Positions 34,815-44,010 of a stretch of DNA of 51,829 nt are shown one piece after another; the first letter of the stretch is position 1; every line of letters begins with the position of its first letter. Where the stretch lies: contig CABYMF010000007.1 of assembly GCA_902519955.1 (NCBI GenBank), positions 1-51,829 of the forward strand, in the 5' to 3' direction. Under the pieces are notes generated by a model that ran no database searches, had not been told where the DNA came from, and saw only the letters and a list, made by a program, of their open reading frames with translations. The DNA comes from an uncultured Bacteroidota bacterium. Lineage in GTDB: Bacteria; Bacteroidota; Bacteroidia; Flavobacteriales; Flavobacteriaceae. The translations under genes were made by a program, and so were the position numbers.

Positions 34815-37643
34815 TTATTGATAAGTCTCAATAGGTGGGCAGCTACAAATTAAATTTCTATCACCGTAAGCTTCGTCAACCCTTCTCACTGAGGGCCAAA
34901 ATTTATTAGCTTTCAAGTAATTTTTTGGGAAGGATGCTTCTTCTCTAGAATATTCATAATTCCATTCGCTTGAAGTAAGCATCTTTAATGTATGAGGGGA
35001 ATTCCTTAGCATCTCTCTGTCTGATTCATCATTTGAGGTAATCTCAGAATAGATCGAATTAAGTGCCTCACAAAATCTGTTTATTTCATTTAAATTTTCG
35101 CTTTCAGTTGGTTCAATCATCATAGTTCCGGGCACGGGGAATGAAACAGTTGGTGCATGAAACCCATAGTCTATTAATCTCTTTGCAATATCTACTACTT
35201 CAATATTATATTTTTTAAATTTTCTACAATCAATTATAAATTCATGAGCAGATCTTCCATTCTCTCCACTGTATAGAATTTTAAAGTTTTTTTCAAGTTT
35301 TGTTTTCATATAGTTAGCATTAACAATGGCAATTTCTGTTGAGTTTTTTACACCTAGTTTTCCAAGCATTCTAATGTAGCCGTAAGAAATTAAACAAACT
35401 AATGCAGAACCCCAGGGTGCGGATGAAATCGCATCAATATGATACTTACCACCTGAGGGTATAATTGGATTAGAGGGAAGAAAATCTTTAAGGTGTTCAG
35501 CAACACAAATTGGTCCGACACCTGGACCTCCACCTCCATGGGGTATTGAAAAAGTCTTGTGAAGATTTAAATGACAAACATCTGCTCCGATTAATTTTGG
35601 ACTTGTCAACCCAACTTGTGCATTCATATTAGCACCATCCATATATACTTGTCCACCATTTTGATGAATAAGTTCATTTATTAGCTGAATTTCAGACTCA
35701 AATACTCCATGAGTTGATGGATAAGTTATCATTAAGGCAGCCAGGCTATCTTTGTGTTCTGCAATTTTTGATTTTAAATCATTTATATCAATATTACCTC
35801 TTTCATCAGTCGCTATTACTACAACTTTTAATCCAGCCATAATTGCAGATGCAGGGTTAGTGCCATGAGCAGAAGAAGGAATCAAACATATATTTCTATG
35901 TTTTTCTCCTATTTTGTTCAAGTAAGATTTTATTACCATTAATCCGCTATACTCTCCTTGAGCTCCAGAATTAGGTTGAAGAGAGGTAGCTGAAAATCCA
36001 GTTATCTCATTTAAATAATTTTCTAACTTACCAATTACTTCATGATATCCTTGAGCTTGATTGGTCGGTACAAATGGATGAATACTGTTCCACTCACTCC
36101 AGCTAAGGGGAATCATCTCAGAGGCTGCATTAAGTTTCATTGTACATGAACCTAGAGAAATCATAGATTGGGTAAGAGATAGATCTTTGTTTTCAAGAGA
36201 CTTAATATATCTCATTAAAGAAGTCTCAGAGTGATAAGAATTAAAAACAGGATGAGACAAAATTTCTGATTTTCTATCATTTTCTGTCAACTGATTATCT
36301 GGGAAATCAATATGTTTAGATTTCTGCCCACTAAATTCTTCAAAAATTGATACTACTGAGTCAAGGTCTTTTAAATCTGTCTTCTCATTTACAGATATTG
36401 ATATCTCATTATCTGAATGATAACAAAGATTGATTTCTTTTGATAGAGCAATCTTTTGAATAGATTTAGATTCAGAAATTATTGTAATTGTATCAAAGAA
36501 TTTAGAATATTTTAGTTCTATGCCTAAGGATGAAATTTTATTAAATAAATAAACAGCCTTGTGATGGATTGAGCTAGATATATTTCTAAGTCCCTTTGAA
36601 CCATGGTAAACAGCATACATGCCAGCCATAACTGCAAGTAGAACTTGAGCTGTACAAATATTTGAGGTTGCCCTATCTCTTTTTATATGCTGTTCTCTAG
36701 TTTGTAATGCCATCCTTAGAGCATAGTCACCATCAACATCTTTTGTAACACCAATAATTCTTCCTGGAATATTTCTTTTGTATTTTTCTTTTGTAGCAAA
36801 AAAAGCTGCATGAGGCCCACCATAACCGAGAGGAATCCCAAACCTTTGAGTTGTTCCAACTACAACATCAATTTTCTCTGGATTTGGAGGTTCAATAATA
36901 ACTAAGGACATTAAATCAACAGCCAAGACTGTTTTAAAATCATCATTCTTTATTTCAGACAAAATTTTATCAATATTTGGTAGGTTCCCATCTTTACCTG
37001 GATACTGAATAATACATCCAAAATAATCGTTTGAATTTATGTTTACCAAATCATCTATTACAATTTCAATACCCAAAGGAAAAGCTCTTGTATTAATAAC
37101 TGAAAGAGTTTGAGGAAGAATATTTGAATCAACAAAAAATCTAGAAAGGTTTTCAGATTTTTGATCTCTTGATCTATTGTTATACATCATGATCATAGCT
37201 TCTGCAGCAGATGTGCCTTCATCCAGTAAAGAGGCATTTGCAATCTCCATCTTAGTTAGATCACAGACCATTGTCTGAAAATTTAATAATGCCTCAAGCC
37301 TACCTTGAGCTATTTCAGGTTGATATGGAGTGTAGGCTGTATACCATCCTGGATTTTCTAGTATATTTCTTTGTATAACTGAAGGAGTAAAAGTGTCATG
37401 ATAACCTAACCCAATGTATGTTTTAAAATTTTTATTTAATGATGAAAACTTTTTAATCTCTTTTAAAAATTCCATTTCAGAAATTGCATCAGGAATATTT
37501 AAATCAGTTTTTAATCTAATTTTATCAGGAATGGTTTGAGACAGCAAGTCCTCAATCGAATTAACCCCAATTGTTTGTAACATATTGTTTAACTCAGAAG
37601 TGCTTGGGCCAATATGTCTTCGAGAAAAATTTTCTTTATACAT
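34815..37643 (-). CDS. gcvP: glycine dehydrogenase (decarboxylating), P protein
   Basis: GcvP is the PLP-dependent decarboxylase of the glycine cleavage system, passing the aminomethyl group to the lipoylated H protein. The 942-residue protein is the single-chain form (both halves fused): RRHIGPSTSELNNML at the start, TAYTPYQPEIAQGRLE, and in the second half the PLP lysine K696 in NLHKTFSIPHGGGGPG. GcvT and GcvH are not in the window. It is the first gene of the operon with the FabH-like and Mla genes, the next start being 18 bp away. Confidence 0.96.
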   Translation of the reverse strand: MYKENFSRRHIGPSTSELNNMLQTIGVNSIEDLLSQTIPDKIRLKTDLNIPDAISEMEFLKEIKKFSSLNKNFKTYIGLGYHDTFTPSVIQRNILENPGWYTAYTPYQPEIAQGRLEALLNFQTMVCDLTKMEIANASLLDEGTSAAEAMIMMYNNRSRDQKSENLSRFFVDSNILPQTLSVINTRAFPLGIEIVIDDLVNINSNDYFGCIIQYPGKDGNLPNIDKILSEIKNDDFKTVLAVDLMSLVIIEPPNPEKIDVVVGTTQRFGIPLGYGGPHAAFFATKEKYKRNIPGRIIGVTKDVDGDYALRMALQTREQHIKRDRATSNICTAQVLLAVMAGMYAVYHGSKGLRNISSSIHHKAVYLFNKISSLGIELKYSKFFDTITIISESKSIQKIALSKEINLCYHSDNEISISVNEKTDLKDLDSVVSIFEEFSGQKSKHIDFPDNQLTENDRKSEILSHPVFNSYHSETSLMRYIKSLENKDLSLTQSMISLGSCTMKLNAASEMIPLSWSEWNSIHPFVPTNQAQGYHEVIGKLENYLNEITGFSATSLQPNSGAQGEYSGLMVIKSYLNKIGEKHRNICLIPSSAHGTNPASAIMAGLKVVVIATDERGNIDINDLKSKIAEHKDSLAALMITYPSTHGVFESEIQLINELIHQNGGQVYMDGANMNAQVGLTSPKLIGADVCHLNLHKTFSIPHGGGGPGVGPICVAEHLKDFLPSNPIIPSGGKYHIDAISSAPWGSALVCLISYGYIRMLGKLGVKNSTEIAIVNANYMKTKLEKNFKILYSGENGRSAHEFIIDCRKFKKYNIEVVDIAKRLIDYGFHAPTVSFPVPGTMMIEPTESENLNEINRFCEALNSIYSEITSNDESDREMLRNSPHTLKMLTSSEWNYEYSREEASFPKNYLKANKFWPSVRRVDEAYGDRNLICSCPPIETYQ

Positions 37644-37656
37644 TAAAACTTTTTAG

Positions 37657-37664
37657 CAAAAATA
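37657..37664 (-). promoter_or_regulatory. candidate gcvP operon -7 box
   Basis: TATTTTTG on the minus strand ends 13 nt before the gcvP ATG. No good -33 TTG is seen. The surrounding gap to the divergent rhodanese gene is 57 bp. Confidence 0.5.
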
Positions 37665-37700
37665 TGTAATATTGAATACTATAATAATAATGTTCATTAA

Positions 37701-38048
37701 ATGTTAAAACTTTTTTTTTATACTCTATTAGTTTTTTTGCAAGCTCCTATAATACAAGAAATTAACAAAGAGGAAGTCAATGTTCTAATAGAGAAAAGTA
37801 GTATAAATATAATTGACCTTAGAACTAACAAAGAGTTTACCCAGGGAAGCATAAAAGATTCCTATAATATTGATTTCCAAAAACGAGAATTTATTGATAA
37901 CCTTAATGCGCTTGATAAAGAGAAAGAATATATTATTTATTGTATGTCAGGTAACAGAAGTGAAAAGGCTAGTCTGATTATGAAATCCCTTGGTTTTAAA
38001 ATTATATATCATTATAAAAAAGGATATAATGACTGGATTAAGGATTAG
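37701..38048 (+). CDS. exported rhodanese-like protein
   Basis: A 115-residue single rhodanese domain with the active-site loop CMSGNR (C81 as the sulfur acceptor), NIIDLRTNKEFTQGSI, and a final NDWIKD typical of short rhodaneses. The N-terminus LKLFFYTLLVFLQA is hydrophobic and could be a signal peptide or anchor, placing it in the periplasm. The substrate is unknown. Its 3' end overlaps purE by 4 bp. Confidence 0.87.
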   Translation: MLKLFFYTLLVFLQAPIIQEINKEEVNVLIEKSSINIIDLRTNKEFTQGSIKDSYNIDFQKREFIDNLNALDKEKEYIIYCMSGNRSEKASLIMKSLGFKIIYHYKKGYNDWIKD

Positions 38049-38536
38049 GATTTTTTCTTGAGGTTTTTGCTGCTCTCAATGACACTATCTTCCAGATCTT
38101 TTTTGTAATTTTTTACTTTTTCTGAAATAACTGAATCAAAAGATCCAATTATTTGTGCAGCAAGAATTCCAGCATTTTTTGATCCATTAAGAGCTACTGT
38201 AGCAACAGGTACCCCTCCAGGCATCTGTAAAATTGATAAAATTGAATCCCAACCATCAATTGAATTTCTAGACTTGATAGGTACGCCGATGACAGGGAGA
38301 CTAGTTATTGAGGCAATCATTCCAGGTAAATGAGCTGCACCACCCGCTCCAGCTATAATCACTTTAATTCCATTTTTTTCAGCGTTTGTTGCATATTCAA
38401 TCATTTTTTTTGGTGTTCTGTGAGCTGATACAATATCATAATCGGTCTCAATACCAAAAGACTTTAAAATATCAATTGCATCCTTCATTATATCGAAGTC
38501 AGATTTACTACCCATTATAATTGCTACTTGACTCAT
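38045..38536 (-). CDS. purE: N5-carboxyaminoimidazole ribonucleotide mutase
   Basis: PurE rearranges N5-CAIR to CAIR in purine synthesis. The 163-residue protein has the class I signature IIMGSKSDFDIMKDA at the start, SAHRTPKKM, IAGAGGAAHLPGM and a GVPVATVALNGSKNAGI stretch, with the usual length. It overlaps the purK stop by 4 bp, as expected for a two-gene unit. Confidence 0.97.
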   Translation of the reverse strand: MSQVAIIMGSKSDFDIMKDAIDILKSFGIETDYDIVSAHRTPKKMIEYATNAEKNGIKVIIAGAGGAAHLPGMIASITSLPVIGVPIKSRNSIDGWDSILSILQMPGGVPVATVALNGSKNAGILAAQIIGSFDSVISEKVKNYKKDLEDSVIESSKNLKKKS

Positions 38537-39684
38537 TTTTTTGATGTTATTATTACAGTATTTTTTACCTCCTTTGCTATCTTTTTAGCTCTATCTAAAT
38601 CTTTATTAATAATTGTTACATGCCCCATCTTCCTATTCGGCTTAGATTCAAATTTACCGTAAATATGAGGATTAACACCTTCTATTCCAATAATTTGATC
38701 GAAATTTTTATAAACCACTTCTCCCTCTGAATCAGAATCTCCTACAAGATTTACCATAACAGAATTTTCTATGATTTTAGTACTTCCAAGAGGTAGATCT
38801 AGGATTGATCTTATAAATTGTTCGAACTGACTTGTATAGGAACCTTCAATTGAAAAATGATAACTATTGTGTGGCCTTGGTGCTACCTCATTAACGAGTA
38901 ACTCATCCTCACTTGTTAAGAACATTTCTACTGCTATAATTCCAATAATATTATATTTTTCAGAGACTTTAAATGCAAGATTTTCTGCTTTTGATTTGAT
39001 ATTATCATCAACTTGAGCTGGAGATAGAATATACTCAACTTGATTAGAATTTTTATTAAATTCCATTTCAACCGCAGGATAAACCACTCTTTCTCCAGAC
39101 TCTCTCGAAGCAACCATAACTGAGATTTCTTTTTTTATATCAATTAACTCCTCAATTATACAATGAGAATTAGTAATCTCTTCTAAAGTTTTGTTATCAA
39201 TTATCTTCTTTACACCATATCCATCATATCCCATCTTAGATGCTTTCCATATAAATGGGAAGGATATCTCACCCTTACTTACCTTATTCTTTATCTCATC
39301 GCTTCCACCTAGAATATTAAAGGATGAAGTCGGAATTCCGTGATTTTGATAAAAGTATTTTTGCTTTGACTTATCTTGAATTATTTCGATTACACTGGCT
39401 TGCGGATAAACCTTTTTATTTAAAGACTCTAAATATTTTAATGCTTCAACATTAACATTTTCTATCTCAATGGTGATTATGTCAGAGAGCTTTCCAAATT
39501 CAACAACAGTTTCATAGTCCATTAAATCACCTTCAAAAAATCTATTACAAAGTTTACTTGAAGGGCAATTTTTATTTGGGTCAAGAACAAAAACATCAAG
39601 CCCCCATTTATTTGAAACGTCAAGCACCATTTTACCAAGTTGACCCCCACCTAATATTCCAATTCTCTTTTTTTCAGTAAACAT
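38533..39684 (-). CDS. purK: N5-carboxyaminoimidazole ribonucleotide synthase
   Basis: PurK makes N5-CAIR from AIR, bicarbonate and ATP, and its product goes to PurE encoded next. The 383-residue ATP-grasp protein opens with GILGGGQLGKMVLD and has the ATP-binding FIWKASKMGYDGYG and a NEVAPRPHNSYHF metal site. Length is typical. It is divergent from adk, and its start codon lies 4 nt from a -7 box. Confidence 0.96.
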   Translation of the reverse strand: MFTEKKRIGILGGGQLGKMVLDVSNKWGLDVFVLDPNKNCPSSKLCNRFFEGDLMDYETVVEFGKLSDIITIEIENVNVEALKYLESLNKKVYPQASVIEIIQDKSKQKYFYQNHGIPTSSFNILGGSDEIKNKVSKGEISFPFIWKASKMGYDGYGVKKIIDNKTLEEITNSHCIIEELIDIKKEISVMVASRESGERVVYPAVEMEFNKNSNQVEYILSPAQVDDNIKSKAENLAFKVSEKYNIIGIIAVEMFLTSEDELLVNEVAPRPHNSYHFSIEGSYTSQFEQFIRSILDLPLGSTKIIENSVMVNLVGDSDSEGEVVYKNFDQIIGIEGVNPHIYGKFESKPNRKMGHVTIINKDLDRAKKIAKEVKNTVIITSKK

Positions 39685-39688
39685 TTGG

Positions 39689-39696
39689 CAAAAATA
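39689..39696 (-). promoter_or_regulatory. candidate purK -7 box (leaderless arrangement)
   Basis: TATTTTTG on the minus strand ends 4 nt before the purK ATG. Transcription from it would begin at or beside the start codon. Confidence 0.5.
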
Positions 39697-39738
39697 AGCA
39701 TAACTTTAAACACGGTAAAGAATACGAAACATTTTAAA

Positions 39739-39746
39739 TATCTTTG
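39739..39746 (+). promoter_or_regulatory. candidate adk operon -7 box (leaderless arrangement)
   Basis: TATCTTTG ends 5 nt before the adk ATG at 39752, in the 67-bp gap shared with the divergent purK. No good -33 TTG is seen. Confidence 0.5.
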
Positions 39747-39751
39747 TTGGT

Positions 39752-40327
39752 ATGTTTAATATTGTAATTTTTGGAAAACCAGGATCTGGTAAAGGGACTC
39801 AGGCTAACTTTCTCAAGGAAAAATATAATCTATATCACATTTCAACTGGAGATTTATTTAGAAAAAATATTAGTAATCAAACTAAGCTAGGTATTGAGGC
39901 AAAATCATACCTAGATAATGGAGATCTAGTTCCTGATTCTGTAACAATTAAGATGCTGGAGAATGAAGTTTTATCAAATAAAGAATTAAATGGATATATA
40001 TTTGACGGGTTTCCAAGAACTTTAAACCAAGCTGAATCTCTAGATGATTTCTTAAGTTCAATTAATTTAAAGATAAATGCCACAATTGCACTTGATGTTA
40101 ATGAAGATGAACTAATCACAAGATTGCTGGATCGTGGTAAAACCACTAATAGATCTGACGATCAGGATATTGAAAAAATTAAAAATAGATTTAACGAGTA
40201 TAATACAAAGACCTCTATACTTATAAATTTCTACAATAAACAAGATAAATTCTTTTCAGTCGATGGTAAAGGTTCAGTTGAAAATATCACTTCAAGACTT
40301 TTTGGTTTAGTAGATAGCTTAATCTAA
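39752..40327 (+). CDS. adk: adenylate kinase
   Basis: Adk interconverts AMP + ATP and 2 ADP. The 191-residue protein has the P-loop [11 protein letters not shown], the AMP-site HISTGDLFR, the [14 protein letters not shown] motif, and a short LID region after LLDRG, lacking the zinc-finger LID of long forms. Length suits the short-LID class. It is the first gene of the adk-obg-mazG-like-aroA unit; obg starts 4 bp after its stop. Confidence 0.96.
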   Translation: MFNIVIFGKPGSGKGTQANFLKEKYNLYHISTGDLFRKNISNQTKLGIEAKSYLDNGDLVPDSVTIKMLENEVLSNKELNGYIFDGFPRTLNQAESLDDFLSSINLKINATIALDVNEDELITRLLDRGKTTNRSDDQDIEKIKNRFNEYNTKTSILINFYNKQDKFFSVDGKGSVENITSRLFGLVDSLI

Positions 40328-40331
40328 TGTT

Positions 40332-41339
40332 ATGATAGTTGATAACTTTGTAGATTATGTAAAACTTTCTGTTAAATCAGGTAAGGGGGGAAGAGGTTCT
40401 ACTCATCTTAGACGAGAAAAATATGTTCCTAAAGGAGGCCCAGATGGTGGAGATGGTGGAGATGGTGGAAATATTATAGTTGTTGGGGATTCAAACCTAT
40501 GGACTCTTCAAAGTTTTAGATTTAAAAAACATTTTAAAGCAGGAAACGGGGGTGATGGCAGTGGCTCTAAAAAATCAGGGTTAAGTGGAAAAAATATTTT
40601 TATTAAAGTACCTCTTGGAACTATTGTTAAGGATTCAATAACTGAAAAAACTATACTTGAAATAAACGAGGATAAAGAAGAAATTATCCTGTTGAGAGGA
40701 GGAAAAGGTGGTTTAGGAAATGCCCATTTTAAATCTCCAACAAATCAAACCCCAAGATATTCTCAATCAGGTCTAACAGGTCAAGAACTTCAGATAACTC
40801 TTGAATTAAAGGTGCTTGCTGATGTTGGGCTTGTTGGATATCCTAATGCTGGTAAGTCAACGTTATTATCAGTTTTATCTGATGCTAAACCAAAAATTGC
40901 TGATTATGAGTTCACAACTTTAAAGCCAAACCTTGGGATAGTTTCAATGTCAGACTATAGATCATTTGTAATGGCAGATATACCTGGAATAATTGAGGGA
41001 GCGAGTGAGGGTAGAGGTCTAGGACACTATTTTTTAAGACACATCGAACGAAATTCTATTTTGCTCTACATTATTCCAGTAGATTCTAAAAATGTAAAGA
41101 AAGATTTTGAGGTTTTGAAAAAAGAGCTTATTGAATACAATCCTGAATTAGCTGATAAAGATTTTATAATTGCCTTTAGTAAATCAGATTTAATGGATGA
41201 GGAGCTTTTACAAGAATTTCAAAATATCTTAAAAAAAGAATTTAAATCAATTCCATTTACTATATTTTCATCTGTAAGCTCATACGGCATAAGTAGTTTG
41301 AAAGAGATGCTTTGGAAAACACTAAATCAAAAAAAATAA
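40332..41339 (+). CDS. obg: GTPase Obg/CgtA
   Basis: Obg is an essential GTPase tied to 50S ribosome assembly and stress signalling. The 335-residue protein has the glycine-rich Obg domain (about 1-160, with [14 protein letters not shown] and [11 protein letters not shown]), then a G domain with the P-loop [22 protein letters not shown] and the G4 motif SKSD (Ser replacing the usual Asn). There is no C-terminal OCT domain. The next gene begins 2 bp after its stop. Confidence 0.96.
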   Translation: MIVDNFVDYVKLSVKSGKGGRGSTHLRREKYVPKGGPDGGDGGDGGNIIVVGDSNLWTLQSFRFKKHFKAGNGGDGSGSKKSGLSGKNIFIKVPLGTIVKDSITEKTILEINEDKEEIILLRGGKGGLGNAHFKSPTNQTPRYSQSGLTGQELQITLELKVLADVGLVGYPNAGKSTLLSVLSDAKPKIADYEFTTLKPNLGIVSMSDYRSFVMADIPGIIEGASEGRGLGHYFLRHIERNSILLYIIPVDSKNVKKDFEVLKKELIEYNPELADKDFIIAFSKSDLMDEELLQEFQNILKKEFKSIPFTIFSSVSSYGISSLKEMLWKTLNQKK

Positions 41340-41341
41340 TT

Positions 41342-41668
41342 ATGAATATTAAAAATGCACAAAAAAAAGTTGATCAGTGGATAAATGAACATGGTGTTCG
41401 ATATTTTAATGAGTTAACAAATATGGCTATTCTGTCTGAAGAGGTAGGTGAAGTTGCAAGAATAATTGCTAGAAAATATGGCGAGCAAAGTTCAAAAAAT
41501 AGTGACAATGAGGACAATCTTGCTGATGAGCTATCTGATGTGCTATTTGTATTAATTTGTTTAGCAAATCAGACAGGAATTGATTTGGAGAAATCTTTTC
41601 ATAAAAATTTAAATAAAAAAACTAGAAGAGATAAAAATAGACACAAGTCTAATATTAAACTAAAATAG
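41342..41668 (+). CDS. MazG-like nucleotide pyrophosphohydrolase
   Basis: A 108-residue all-alpha NTP pyrophosphohydrolase. The metal-binding EEVGEVARII and the later NLADELSDVLFVLI form the paired acidic helices of the MazG/iMazG fold. It probably cleans up odd nucleotides. I chose ATG 41342 over TTG 41312, which would overlap obg. The stop shares a base with the GTG start of aroA (TAGTG). Confidence 0.88.
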   Translation: MNIKNAQKKVDQWINEHGVRYFNELTNMAILSEEVGEVARIIARKYGEQSSKNSDNEDNLADELSDVLFVLICLANQTGIDLEKSFHKNLNKKTRRDKNRHKSNIKLK

Positions 41669-42897
41669 TGTACAAGATTTCAAAAGAATTTCATGACATT
41701 CATGGTTCTGTCAGTATCAGTGGCTCAAAAAGTGAGTCAAACAGGCTGATATTGCTAAGAGCATACACGTATTATTTTAAAATTTTTAATTTATCAGACT
41801 CAGATGATACTCAACTAATGTTATCTGCAATTGAATCTGATAAAAAAGAAATTAATATTGGGCATGCTGGAACCGCAATGAGATTCTTAACTTCATATTA
41901 TTCATCCATTTCAGAAAACTCAAAAGTTTTAACTGGATCAAATAGGATGAGGCAAAGACCTATTTCTATTTTAGTAGATGCTTTAATAGATTTAGGTTGT
42001 GATATAGAGTATATTGAAAAACGTGGATTTCCTCCCTTAAAAATCAATGGAAAAAATATTTTAAATAATTCAGTTACTTTGCCTGCAGATGTTAGCTCAC
42101 AATATATTTCATCATTAATGATGTTGGGAGTTTCTCTTGAAAATGGTCTAAAGATTAAGTTGTCTTCAGAGATTACATCTTTACCATACATATTAATGAC
42201 AAAAAAAATCGTGGAGAGAATAGGTGGTATTATAAAAATTGATGATAAGGATATTACTATTGAGCCATTTAAAGAAAAAGTGATTCCAGAGCAATTTGTT
42301 GAATCAGATTGGAGTTCAGCCTCTTACTTCTTTAGTATTGCTGCCTTATCTAACTCTGCAACACTAACCCTCTCTACCTTCTTTAAAGACAGTTTGCAGG
42401 GGGATTCAAAACTTGTTGATATATATAAGATATTTGGCATTGAAACAAAATTTGAGGAGGATCATATTATTCTAAGAAAGAATAAAATTGATCTTCCTAA
42501 AAGTATTAACCTAAATTTAAAAGATAGTCCAGATCTTGCACAGACTATAATCATAACTTGTCTAGGACTTGGAGTTGACTGTACTTTAAATGGCTTGCAT
42601 ACTTTGAAGATAAAAGAGACAGATAGGTTGATTGCACTAAAAAATGAAATTGAAAAATTTAATGTTGATAAAGTTGAAATAACTAAAAATTCAATAACTC
42701 TTGAAAATAATTCAGATCTAAAACATGAGGTAATAATAGAGACATATAATGATCACAGAATGGCCATGTCTTTTGCTCCTTTATCGCTTTTAGTTCCAAT
42801 CATAATCAATGATCCTGAAGTTGTATCTAAATCTTATGTCAACTTTTGGAAAGATTTAGAAAGTCTAGGCTTTAATATTTTAAAAATAAATAGATAA
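41668..42897 (+). CDS. aroA: 3-phosphoshikimate 1-carboxyvinyltransferase (EPSP synthase)
   Basis: AroA joins shikimate 3-phosphate with PEP, the sixth shikimate step. The 409-residue protein starts at GTG 41668 and shows SGSKSESNRLILL, GHAGTAMRFLTS, GSNRMRQRPI, the SSQYISSLMM segment, LKDSPDLAQT with the catalytic Asp, KIKETDRLIAL and YNDHRMAM. In the PEP-site loop, the familiar GNAGTAMRP reads GHAGTAMRF. Two positions therefore differ from the E. coli-type sequence, including the proline known from glyphosate-tolerant mutants. It is the last gene of the adk unit. Confidence 0.94.
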   Translation: MYKISKEFHDIHGSVSISGSKSESNRLILLRAYTYYFKIFNLSDSDDTQLMLSAIESDKKEINIGHAGTAMRFLTSYYSSISENSKVLTGSNRMRQRPISILVDALIDLGCDIEYIEKRGFPPLKINGKNILNNSVTLPADVSSQYISSLMMLGVSLENGLKIKLSSEITSLPYILMTKKIVERIGGIIKIDDKDITIEPFKEKVIPEQFVESDWSSASYFFSIAALSNSATLTLSTFFKDSLQGDSKLVDIYKIFGIETKFEEDHIILRKNKIDLPKSINLNLKDSPDLAQTIIITCLGLGVDCTLNGLHTLKIKETDRLIALKNEIEKFNVDKVEITKNSITLENNSDLKHEVIIETYNDHRMAMSFAPLSLLVPIIINDPEVVSKSYVNFWKDLESLGFNILKINR

Positions 42898-42901
42898 ATA
42901 C

Positions 42902-42933
42902 TTGACTTTCGGTATTTCAGAAGGTTATATTTG
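42902..42933 (+). promoter_or_regulatory. queA promoter (TTGAC-containing, TTG-N21-TATATTTG)
   Basis: TTG at 42902-42904 (inside TTGAC) and TATATTTG at 42926-42933, spacer 21. The box ends 18 nt before the queA ATG at 42952, placing the start site in the leader. The upstream extension of the queA frame would include this box, so it supports the ATG start. Confidence 0.6.
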
Positions 42934-42951
42934 CGGTCTAATTTTATAGAA

Positions 42952-44001
42952 ATGAAATTATCTGATTTTGAATATAAATTGCCCGAAAAGTATTTAGCCC
43001 AATATCCATCTGTTGAAAGAGATGAATGTAAACTTATGTTACTAGATAAAAAAGAAGAAAAAATTGAGCACTTAGTGTTTAAGGATATAGTTGATTTTTA
43101 TAACGAGGGAGACGTTATTGTTCTTAATAACACCAAAGTTTTTCCTGCCAGATTGTATGGAAATAAAGAAAAAACTGGCGCTAGAATTGAAGTATTTCTT
43201 CTGAGAGAGCTTAACCAAGATCAAAGACTTTGGGACGTTTTGGTTGATCCTGCAAGAAAAATTAGAATTGGTAACAAACTATATTTTGGTGAAGATGAAA
43301 GCCTTGTTGCAGAGGTAATAGACAACACAACATCAAGGGGTAGGACATTAAGATTTTTATATGATGGCTCATATGATGAATTCAGGAACAAGCTTCAAGA
43401 ACTTGGACAGACTCCTCTACCTAAATATATAAATAGACCCGTAGAGCCTCAGGATAAGGATAGATTTCAAACCATTTATGCAAAAAATGAGGGTGCCGTT
43501 GCAGCTCCTACTGCTGGATTACATTTTTCAAAGCATTTGCTAAAGAGACTTGAAATAAAAGGAGTTCTTCTACCTGAAATCACTCTTCATATCGGTCTAG
43601 GAACATTTAGCCCAGTAGATGTTGAAGATTTATCAAAACACAAAATGGATTCCGAGGAATTGAGGATAGAAGAAGAATCTACATCTATAATTAATAATGC
43701 ACTAAAAAATAATAAAAGAATATGTGCAGTTGGTACTACTGTAATGAGAGGTCTTGAAAGCTCTGTATCTTCATTTGGAACTCTTAATCCTTACAATGGA
43801 TGGACTCATAAATTTATTTATCCACCATATGATTTTTCAATTGCAAACTCTATGATAACAAACTTTCATACACCTAAATCTACACTTCTAATGATGGTGT
43901 CTGCTTTTGGAGGGAAAGATTTTATTTTGAAAGCATATAAAGAAGCAATGAAGAAAAAATATAATTTTTCTTCATATGGTGATGCAATGATGATCATCTA
44001 G
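42952..44001 (+). CDS. queA: tRNA preQ1(34) S-adenosylmethionine ribosyltransferase-isomerase
   Basis: QueA adds the cyclopentane part of SAM to preQ1 at tRNA position 34, giving epoxyqueuosine. The 349-residue protein begins [19 protein letters not shown] and has the conserved [23 protein letters not shown], the [11 protein letters not shown] site and a [15 protein letters not shown] end. I chose ATG 42952; an in-frame TTG seven codons upstream would sit inside the promoter. The polyprenyl synthase gene starts 9 bp after its stop. Confidence 0.95.
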   Translation: MKLSDFEYKLPEKYLAQYPSVERDECKLMLLDKKEEKIEHLVFKDIVDFYNEGDVIVLNNTKVFPARLYGNKEKTGARIEVFLLRELNQDQRLWDVLVDPARKIRIGNKLYFGEDESLVAEVIDNTTSRGRTLRFLYDGSYDEFRNKLQELGQTPLPKYINRPVEPQDKDRFQTIYAKNEGAVAAPTAGLHFSKHLLKRLEIKGVLLPEITLHIGLGTFSPVDVEDLSKHKMDSEELRIEEESTSIINNALKNNKRICAVGTTVMRGLESSVSSFGTLNPYNGWTHKFIYPPYDFSIANSMITNFHTPKSTLLMMVSAFGGKDFILKAYKEAMKKKYNFSSYGDAMMII

Positions 44002-44010
44002 ATTAAAGTT

